NCBI GenBank assembly: GCA_029821455.1
Contig: JALGTI010000109.1
Span: 1-10,536, forward strand
Length of the DNA: 10,536 nt
Reading direction: 5' to 3'
Source: Candidatus Zipacnadia bacterium
Lineage (GTDB): Bacteria; Armatimonadota; Zipacnadia; Zipacnadales; Zipacnadaceae
A model generated the notes under the pieces. The model was not told the DNA's origin. It saw only the letters and a program-made list of their open reading frames with translations, and made no database searches. Shown here in pieces: positions 1 to 5,656 of this stretch; position 1 is the stretch's first letter, and each line of letters opens with the position of its first letter. Position numbers and translations under genes: made by a program.

Positions 1-1364
1 AGTTGACGTTCAGTTCGGGCAAGGAGAGTAAGTCGGTCCCTATCAAGGTGCACTGCTATCGGGGCTATCCGTTCTTCGGTTGCACCTGGTCGGCGGCCCG
101 GCCGCTGGGCACGGAGGCAATAAAAGCACTAGCAGAGATGGGCATCAGCCTCCACCGCATCTTCGGCCAGGCTGAGGATGAGTTTGCCACCGTTGTCGAG
201 CCACTACCTGCCGACGTGGTCTTGGCTGTGGCTCCTGGGGCGGGGGATTTGGAGCCAGGAGCCGAGACTCTAAGCGACCTGGCGAGGGTCGGCGACCGGG
301 CGGCGCTCGTTGGCCCGCAGATGCCGGTCGGTTGGCAAGGGTCTGAAGAGGGCGCCCTGGCAGCCCAGACCAACGCCTTCGACCAACTGCTGGCCACACT
401 ACTGCCAAGAACAGCATTGGCCAGCCCACCTTTCGACCTAACCCGGCCAGCTAGTGTGCCGGAAACATTGTCCGCAGCATTGGAGGCCGGCCTGGGTGAG
501 AAGTTCGGCAGTATTGTGGCCAGATGCACTGAACTGCCGGGGGCTGCAGCAATCCAGGAGGCAGCGGGGAGCCGTCAGGCATACGCTCTCAGCGACCGAC
601 GCTACGATCCGGTCCTGTTGCGCGCCAGCTTGACAGAACGCGGGGCTCGCCTGCCGCTGATGCTAATCCCGGCGGTGGGCGGAATTGAGAGGGCCAGGCT
701 GGATGCGCTGATGTTGGGACGGCTCATCGTGGACTACTGCTATCAGGGAGCAACAGGTGTCACAGTCTTCGCTCGCCCACAGGATATGGTGGCGGCGTAT
801 GGGGCCAATGAGCCTCCTGCGCTGCCCATAAGCTTGCTGGATGACAATGAACAGCCGCGCTCGGAAATCTGCGCTGTGTATCGGGAGTTGGCGTGCGAGT
901 TAGCAGCTGCGGTGCCTCTGGTCGCCAGCCAGGAGGGCGACGGCTTCGGCGTGGGCGACGGTGCTCCCCTGACCTACAAACCATTTCTGCGCGGCAACGA
1001 CGGTATTGTTGTGATGTGGAATAACAGTGGCAGATGGCTCGATGTCGCCGTCGAGACCCGCTGCAAGCCGGTCCAGATGCAGGCGCTGAGAATCTCGTAC
1101 GATGGGGAACTGATACAGCGCCGGTTTATGGGTATGTTCCACTGGTCGAACGAGGCGAAAAAGAATCACCAGCCGGCGGTGTACCTGCGGGTCGCGCCGC
1201 TGCAGATTGTGGTGCTAACGCTGAAGCTGGATGGCGGGCACAATACCTGGTTGAAGCGGATAGACCGCAAGCCGCTCCCCAAAAAGGAACAGCGCCACGG
1301 TCCCGGCAGTGACCTTGAAAAGCAGTCAAAGTGGTGGGATCCGGGCAAAAAGGTAGAATGGTAG
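1..1364 (+). CDS. Unrecognised protein, C-terminal part (5' end beyond the window)
   Basis: The reading frame is open from the window edge to a TAG stop. The only early start is a TTG at position 3 with no visible ribosome binding site, so I read this as the 3' part (about 453 residues) of a longer gene. I do not recognise the family. The middle part is alanine- and leucine-rich and looks like a mixed alpha/beta fold, including a stretch with LMLGRLIVDYCYQGATGV. It is followed at roughly residues 325-410 by a likely beta-sandwich containing GIVVMWNNSGRWLDVAVETR. The C-terminal 40 residues are strongly basic and end in WWDPGKKVEW. No membrane segment is evident. A beta-sandwich after an alpha/beta domain, next to glycan-active genes, would fit the C-terminal half of a large glycoside-hydrolase-like protein, but this is a guess. 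The gene is followed on the opposite strand by tRNA-Ser after 43 bases. Confidence 0.7.
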   Translation, partial: LTFSSGKESKSVPIKVHCYRGYPFFGCTWSAARPLGTEAIKALAEMGISLHRIFGQAEDEFATVVEPLPADVVLAVAPGAGDLEPGAETLSDLARVGDRAALVGPQMPVGWQGSEEGALAAQTNAFDQLLATLLPRTALASPPFDLTRPASVPETLSAALEAGLGEKFGSIVARCTELPGAAAIQEAAGSRQAYALSDRRYDPVLLRASLTERGARLPLMLIPAVGGIERARLDALMLGRLIVDYCYQGATGVTVFARPQDMVAAYGANEPPALPISLLDDNEQPRSEICAVYRELACELAAAVPLVASQEGDGFGVGDGAPLTYKPFLRGNDGIVVMWNNSGRWLDVAVETRCKPVQMQALRISYDGELIQRRFMGMFHWSNEAKKNHQPAVYLRVAPLQIVVLTLKLDGGHNTWLKRIDRKPLPKKEQRHGPGSDLEKQSKWWDPGKKVEW

Positions 1365-1407
1365 GCGCAGAAGGCGAGGAGGATTAGCCAAGCTAGCATC
1401 ATACATC

Positions 1408-1495
1408 TGGCGGAGGGGGAGGGATTCGAACCCCCGGTACCTTGCGGTACAGCGGTTTTCAAGACCGCCGCCTTCGACCACTCGGCCACCCCTCC
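1408..1495 (-). tRNA. tRNA-Ser(UGA)
   Basis: Read on the - strand, the whole class II cloverleaf can be drawn. The acceptor stem is GGAGGGG paired with CCCCTCC, followed by discriminator G and an encoded CCA (1408-1410). The D arm contains GCCGAGTGGTCGAAGGC. The anticodon stem is GCGGT/ACCGC around the loop CTTGAAA, with anticodon TGA at 1459-1461. The long variable arm typical of serine tRNAs has stem GTACC/GGTAC with a GCAA loop. The T arm contains TTCGAAT. The discriminator G and long variable arm both agree with serine. The gene decodes UCA and wobble UCN codons. It stands alone, antisense to the genes on both sides, and has its own promoter just upstream. Confidence 0.97.
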
Positions 1496-1504
1496 ACAGA
1501 TGGA

Positions 1505-1533
1505 AGTATAGAGTGCCCCAGAACCGTTGTCAA
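1505..1533 (-). promoter_or_regulatory. Sigma-70-type promoter of tRNA-Ser
   Basis: On the - strand a perfect -35 box TTGACA (1528-1533) and a five-of-six -10 box TATACT (1505-1510) are separated by exactly 17 bases (1511-1527). The -10 box ends 9 bases before the mature 5' end of the tRNA, leaving only a very short leader. Position, spacing and near-consensus sequence all support it as the tRNA promoter. It overlaps the codons where the DUF3604 gene on the + strand would have to start. Confidence 0.85.
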
Positions 1534-1796
1534 GCGTGCGGATCGAGCCGGCCGAACCGGTGGTGGCAGGGGCGCGGGGGACATGGAAGGTCATCTACAC
1601 GGTCGGCAGGGCTGGGATTAACGTTGGGGGGGCGCTGCGCATCCGCCCACCACAGAAGGGGATGGTGCGCTGGGAGGTCGGGAAGGTGACTGCGGCCGCC
1701 AGTCGCCCCGGCGCGGCATGTGAGGTGCAATTGTTCGACTGTCACCCAATCAGCTACCACTGGCGTCATGCACCCATAATTCAGGTGGACCTGTGA
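1527..1796 (+). pseudogene. DUF3604 family protein, N-terminal fragment before a frameshift
   Basis: These 89 codons encode the N-terminal beta-domain of a DUF3604/PHP-type protein, with an Ig-like opening (SVRIEPAEPVVAGARGTWKV) and a GALRIRPP segment. The frame ends at TGA 1794-1796. The same protein then continues in the +1 frame (EDDTITVTIGERGGYSRGYL from 1795) into the long frame ending at 3354. Correcting one extra base, or a loss of two, near 1780-1796 restores a protein of about 608 residues, close to the usual size of the family. An in-frame TAG at 1509 limits the start to 1512 or later. TTG 1527 and GTG 1536 are the only candidates, and neither has a Shine-Dalgarno sequence. TTG 1527 overlaps the -35 box of the opposing tRNA promoter. 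The gene is either decayed, affected by a base error in the assembly, or read by frameshifting. Confidence 0.7.
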
Positions 1797-1986
1797 AGAC
1801 GATACAATAACGGTAACAATTGGTGAGCGGGGGGGCTACTCGCGCGGCTATCTTCTGCGCGCACGCGCACAGGAACACGCGCAACGCAATGCTGAATGGG
1901 ATTTCTGGGTTGATGCGGAGGGCAACAAGTCCCTGCAGCGCGAGCGGGAGATTGACGACCTGTGGGACCAACTTAAACCTGTACTG

Positions 1987-3354
1987 ATGGATGTGCTGCC
2001 CGCGAAGCCGACGCGTCTGGCGCTAGTTGCCCGGCAACCCGGCCCGCAAGAGCAAGACCGTCGGTTGCTTGTGGTGGCACGGGATAGGTATGACAACTTC
2101 TGCGATGACTACGAGAGCGAGATTAAGTTGCTGGGCTGCGAAAGCCCCTCCGCGATTGAGTTGACAGGTGGGCGGGCAACTGTGCGTGTCAAGCCACCGC
2201 CACAGGATGTCATCCGCTGTACTGCTCTTGACACCGTGGCGGAATTGACCGGCACATCTAATCCCATTGTATCGGGATTTGCAGACGACTACACGATCTA
2301 CTTCGGCGATCTGCACGTGATGACCGGGGAGGGGATAATCGCCGGCGCACTGGAGGGAACGGAGTACGCGTACAGGTGGGCGCGCGATGTAGGTGGCCTG
2401 GATTTCTGTACGGTGACCAACAATCTGGGCCTGTTTGAACAGGACCTGCAAATGGACGACGAGTTCTACAACCCCGGGGAGTTTGTCACCATCCCAGGCT
2501 ATGAGCTAGGCTTTTCGATAGGCCACAAGAATATCTACTTCCCGCATACCGATGTGCAGCAGCCGGATGGTTCAAGCCCGGAGACGTTATTCGCTTCTCT
2601 GGAAGCTGAAAGCGCCCTCGTGATTCCGCATCACACGAGCGTCTATTCGGAGTCCAGCCACAGAACGTTTTGGACTGAACACGACTTTGATACCCATAAC
2701 CCCGCCTTCGAGCGGCTGATAGAGATAACGCAAGACCGTGGCTCAATGGAACTGGAGCAGGTAGGAGGGAACGTGTACTTCGGCGGCAAAGGCTCGTCGG
2801 TCTGGTCGGCGTTGCAGCGCGGTATGAGAGTGGGCTTCGTCGGCGGCACCGACAACCACCGTGCTCAGCCCGGGGAGACGCGCTCGCCGCTTAGTGGTCT
2901 GGATCCGGAAGAGGTGACCGTCGGTGGCCTGACAGCAGTCCTGGCCAGCGAACTTACGCGCGAGGCCGTGTGGGAGGCGCTATACAATCGCTGCTGTTAC
3001 GCCACGCAAGGGCAGCGGACGCTGCTGGATTTCCGACTTGCTGAATACCGCATGGGAAGCGAAATAGACGGCGAAGCAGCGGAGAGATTCCACGAAATTC
3101 GCCAGTTCACTTGTCGTGTTGTCGGACAGCGGCCGGTCACGTCGGTTGAGCTGGTGCGTAGTGATGGCAAGGTCACTGACGTGTGCGCGGTGACGGGACA
3201 GCCGGTACCAGGCTTGGAGTTCTTTCAGGCGGAAATTGCAGACGAAGAGCCGATTGATGCTGCTGGTACGGGCAGCGTGTTCTATTATCTGCGAGTGACA
3301 GAGGCGGATGGGCGAATGGCCTGGTCAAGTCCGATTTGGACCTCAGTGGCGTGA
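1987..3354 (+). CDS. DUF3604 / PHP-like metal-dependent phosphoesterase, main part after the frameshift
   Basis: This is the catalytic part of the DUF3604 protein begun at about 1527. ATG 1987 is the first ordinary start in this frame, but homologous-looking sequence already runs in frame from 1795 and there is no ribosome binding site before 1987. An independent start here is therefore doubtful. Metal-site motifs typical of the PHP-like fold are visible (numbered from 1987): FGDLHVMTG at 106-114, PGYELGFSIGHKNI at about 169-182, IPHHTSV at 213-219 and GGTDNH at 286-291. The family-typical ALYNRCCYATQGQR lies at 331-344. A C-terminal beta-domain follows and ends in MAWSSPIWTSVA. The second histidine of the usual HxH pair is methionine here (H110-V-M112). 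No signal peptide is present. DUF3604 proteins are predicted hydrolases without a settled substrate. Only 19 bases separate its stop from that of the convergent gene at 3374. Confidence 0.8.
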   Translation: MDVLPAKPTRLALVARQPGPQEQDRRLLVVARDRYDNFCDDYESEIKLLGCESPSAIELTGGRATVRVKPPPQDVIRCTALDTVAELTGTSNPIVSGFADDYTIYFGDLHVMTGEGIIAGALEGTEYAYRWARDVGGLDFCTVTNNLGLFEQDLQMDDEFYNPGEFVTIPGYELGFSIGHKNIYFPHTDVQQPDGSSPETLFASLEAESALVIPHHTSVYSESSHRTFWTEHDFDTHNPAFERLIEITQDRGSMELEQVGGNVYFGGKGSSVWSALQRGMRVGFVGGTDNHRAQPGETRSPLSGLDPEEVTVGGLTAVLASELTREAVWEALYNRCCYATQGQRTLLDFRLAEYRMGSEIDGEAAERFHEIRQFTCRVVGQRPVTSVELVRSDGKVTDVCAVTGQPVPGLEFFQAEIADEEPIDAAGTGSVFYYLRVTEADGRMAWSSPIWTSVA

Positions 3355-3373
3355 ATTATCAGCAAGATGCAAG

Positions 3374-3805
3374 TTACAAAAGCCAAATAGCGGACTGAAA
3401 GCCACTGCTGACGATACACTCGCGGATTTCGTCTGCCAGAACGAGTTGGCGTTTGTCTGTGGCACGAGGGGGGGAGAAGAGGAATTCGCCTGTTCGCCTC
3501 ACCGTGTATTCTTCTGCAACACTCCTGATCCGGAATTCCTGGGGTCCACGTGCGCTGGTAAGAAGTTCACGTGCAATCCCGGAGGCGGCCGATGCGCACG
3601 CGGCGTAGTAGAAGGGCAACAGCAGCGTCGCGTCGAGGATGCCCGGCTGGAACCTGCGTATGGCCGCAAAGCGACCGCCCTCCCAGGTGTTGCACCATTC
3701 GGGATGGTCCTTGATGAACTGTGAAAGCCGACCCCCTGTGAAGCTGATGGCATCCTGGTTCCCAATTGCCTCGTCCCAGCTAACGTCGTGGTGGGCGTCA
3801 CTCAT
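3374..3805 (-). CDS. Small protein of unknown function, translationally coupled to the apiosidase-like gene
   Basis: This encodes 143 residues that I do not recognise. The start is well supported. ATG 3803-3805 overlaps the end of the upstream gene by 8 bases (ATGAGTGA) and is preceded by GGAGG (3809-3813), so translation is probably coupled to it. The first half is soluble-looking and aromatic-rich, with GRLSQFIKDHPEWCNTWEGG and an ILDATLLLPFYYAACASAAS stretch. The latter is hydrophobic but probably too short and polar at its ends for a confident membrane segment. The C-terminal part, about residues 90-143, is charged. There is no signal peptide. A + strand frame across the same region has no comparable start. 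The protein may be an accessory to the enzyme upstream, or the N-terminal piece of a once longer protein; the sequence does not decide. Confidence 0.6.
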   Translation of the reverse strand: MSDAHHDVSWDEAIGNQDAISFTGGRLSQFIKDHPEWCNTWEGGRFAAIRRFQPGILDATLLLPFYYAACASAASGIARELLTSARGPQEFRIRSVAEEYTVRRTGEFLFSPPRATDKRQLVLADEIRECIVSSGFQSAIWLL

Positions 3806-5420
3806 GCGCCTCCAGTATCAGGAGCCAGTCGCGGAAGATGGGCGGCTTGGGCGCCTGCCAAGAGCCATCGCCATCGGCGGTGATCACCCCCAGGTCGCAC
3901 TCAGACCCGTCTGAGGGGGCGATGTACGTTGCCTTGTAGCTTTCACCGCAACTCAGTCCCCTCACCACCGGCGGCGTTGCGTCCGGCATGAACACGATGA
4001 TGAGCTCCCCTGGGATGCCGGCTGCGTAGGGAGTGACGAAGTTCTCGTCGGTCCAGCGGGGCTCAACCCACTCGGGATGGGGCTCGAGCCTCCACCATTC
4101 GTATCGCTCGAGGATGCTCTTGGCTAGGCCCAGTTGCCCTGAGCCGGGGAGTTGCGCGGCATCCCGCCACGGTCGGTCACCATACGACGACCCGTGAGGC
4201 GAGGGCCCATACGGCTGGCCTTCGCAGTTCACCTGCCAGATCCCGTTGGCACCATAGGTATGTCCGCAGGCGCCGGAGAGGATGCAGGACCAGAGCATGA
4301 AGCGCTGGATCTCCTCCCGCGACGCCTCGAGAATGCCTTCGTAGCAGACCTCGGAGTTGATCACAGGCATAGTGGGCTGTCGCCCATAGGAGCCCGCCAC
4401 GCTGCGGATGGTGTTGGGGATGCTGGCTCGGTCTCCGTGCCCAGTCTGAAGCATGTCAAAGTCCAGTACGGAATCATCCTCAACCTGGTCCCTGCCGATG
4501 TTGGTCGGATGAATGCTGATGAGCCGGTTCCACGGGTCGATCTCCCGGACGTACCGCGCGATCTCCGTCCAGCGCTTCCTCTGCACCTTCCCGTCCCCTT
4601 CGCGATCCTCGCTCAGATAGTAGGGCATAACCCCCTCACCGGCGAGGCACCACACGACAGGGTAGGCGCTCCACCTAGCCACGAGATTGCGCCAGTGCTT
4701 CTTCGCAGCCTCAAGCCCCATCCACATCATGTAGTAGCCCCACGACCCGACAATGCACGGGACAACGCCGGCATCCACCAGAGCAGCGATACGCAGGTCC
4801 GCCATGTCGAAGTAGGCGGGGTTGATGCACGCGAACTCCGCATCCCAGGGGAACCCCGCCTCATTGGCTCCGCGCTCATCGCGGTGAGGCATATCGGGGT
4901 AGAGCCCAGCGACTATCTGGACGACACTGAAGCCCTTTGCGACCCTGTCCGCAAGCAGCTCTCTGAAGTCTTGCGGCCATCGCAGGCGCTTGCACAGTCC
5001 CATCCACCAGGTATCGCCAAGCCAGAAGAACGGCGTGCCGTCCGCGTGCTCAAAGTGCCGCCGGTCCGCCGAAACGGTCAGCGCCCCGTGCACGAGCAGT
5101 GGGTTTTCACCCTCGTATGGGCTGACTTCCAGCATGCCCTCCTGGCCATGCAGGTCAGGATTGCTCTCGTCAGAACAGATAGTCTGGTACTGGTGCTCCC
5201 CTACTTTGGGAGAGGCATAGCGAACTCGCCAGGTCTGTTGGCCAGCCCAGAACGCCGGTACACGCCTTTGCTTGCCATCTGGCTCAGTGAAAATCACGCT
5301 TAACTGGACGTCATTAAAAGGGTCAGTGTAGCCCCTACCAGAGCAGTAGCCCCACTCGCTCGTACAGTTCTGAATGGCATGGTGCATCATAGGTATGTTC
5401 TTCGCTCCTTTCATCGACAC
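3798..5420 (-). CDS. Apiosidase-like glycoside hydrolase (DUF5060-DUF4038-collagenase-type C-terminal domain)
   Basis: The 540-residue product has the three-domain layout of DUF4038 enzymes, whose characterised members are apiosidases of family GH140. An N-terminal DUF5060-type beta-sandwich (about 14-105) includes YTDPFNDVQLSVIF. A TIM barrel (about 120-435) opens with the family motif DGTPFFWLGDTWW at 127-139. A C-terminal beta domain (about 440-537) resembles the putative collagen-binding domain that usually follows DUF4038. Probable catalytic acids are E262 in WCLAGEGVM at the end of strand 4 and E357 in INSEVCYEG. The first site is often aspartate in this family. There is no signal peptide, so the enzyme appears cytoplasmic and would act on imported oligosaccharides. 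The longest frame starts at GTG 5420. ATG 5414, with GAGAAG five bases upstream, is the more likely start. Substrate specificity cannot be read from the sequence. Confidence 0.8.
   Translation of the reverse strand: MSMKGAKNIPMMHHAIQNCTSEWGYCSGRGYTDPFNDVQLSVIFTEPDGKQRRVPAFWAGQQTWRVRYASPKVGEHQYQTICSDESNPDLHGQEGMLEVSPYEGENPLLVHGALTVSADRRHFEHADGTPFFWLGDTWWMGLCKRLRWPQDFRELLADRVAKGFSVVQIVAGLYPDMPHRDERGANEAGFPWDAEFACINPAYFDMADLRIAALVDAGVVPCIVGSWGYYMMWMGLEAAKKHWRNLVARWSAYPVVWCLAGEGVMPYYLSEDREGDGKVQRKRWTEIARYVREIDPWNRLISIHPTNIGRDQVEDDSVLDFDMLQTGHGDRASIPNTIRSVAGSYGRQPTMPVINSEVCYEGILEASREEIQRFMLWSCILSGACGHTYGANGIWQVNCEGQPYGPSPHGSSYGDRPWRDAAQLPGSGQLGLAKSILERYEWWRLEPHPEWVEPRWTDENFVTPYAAGIPGELIIVFMPDATPPVVRGLSCGESYKATYIAPSDGSECDLGVITADGDGSWQAPKPPIFRDWLLILEAHE
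3806..3813 (-). promoter_or_regulatory. Ribosome binding site fixing the start of the 143-residue protein
   Basis: GGAGG at 3809-3813 on the - strand lies three bases before the ATG at 3805, within the last codons of the upstream gene. Together with the 8-base overlap it supports translational coupling and favours this frame over the opposite-strand alternative. Confidence 0.6.
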
Positions 5421-5656
5421 TTCTCAAATGGACACTGCTGCAAAAGCCACCTTCTATCCGGTATTATCCATAGGCTTTACTACTACGCATAGTATTCTCC
5501 ACTTGACACAACAATTCTCCTCTGTCTCAGCCATTTGCGTGCAAAAAGTGAGTTTGGAACCCTCTTGACGGTCATATTATCCGAATTACGTAACCTGGGT
5601 GCCTTGCGGGCAGACGCTAGTAAGAGCGCGCAACGTGAGCCCGTCGTGATTCTCCC
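5421..5656. other. 236-base AT-richer gap before the apiosidase-like gene
   Basis: No gene is supported here. The base composition is visibly more AT-rich than the flanking coding regions, as expected of a promoter region for the - strand gene starting at 5414 or 5420. On the - strand the octamer GGATAATA occurs twice (5575-5582 and 5462-5469), each containing a -10-like GATAAT. Neither has a good -35 box at 16-18 bases, so I do not call a promoter. A 14-base inverted repeat TACTA-CGCA-TAGTA lies at 5481-5494. I see no hairpin with a T-run that would serve as terminator for the gene ending at 5657. Confidence 0.4.
5481..5494. repeat. Short inverted repeat upstream of the apiosidase-like gene
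   Basis: TACTA and TAGTA are perfect 5-base arms around CGCA. The site is about 65 bases upstream of the likely start at 5414. Its size and position suit an operator half-site pair, but a palindrome this short can arise by chance in AT-rich DNA. Confidence 0.3.

Noticed and set aside
1385..1395. Small hairpin TAGC-CAA-GCTA after the tRNA as its terminator
   Set aside because: The stem is only four base pairs and no T-run follows on the - strand, so it is too weak to call.
1408..1495. tRNA-Ser as an integration site for a mobile element
   Set aside because: I see no second copy of the tRNA 3' end in the window and no integrase, transposase or phage gene.
1794..1796. TGA as a selenocysteine codon in the DUF3604 gene
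   Set aside because: Reading through TGA stays in frame 0, which does not continue the protein. The matching sequence lies in the +1 frame, so a frame change is needed rather than recoding of the stop.
3308..3724. + strand frame of 138 codons overlapping the end of DUF3604 and the small unknown gene
   Set aside because: It begins inside the DUF3604 coding region in another frame and lacks a ribosome binding site. The - strand frame has a coupled start with GGAGG.
4152..5303. Long + strand open frame of 383 codons opposite the apiosidase-like gene
   Set aside because: It is fully antisense to a gene with clear domain motifs. Its product is rich in Pro, Arg, Val and His without family features, as expected from the high-GC complementary strand.
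5513..5600. TTGACA- and TTGACG-like boxes on the + strand in the 5421-5656 gap
   Set aside because: No acceptable -10 box stands 16-18 bases downstream of either and no + strand gene follows.
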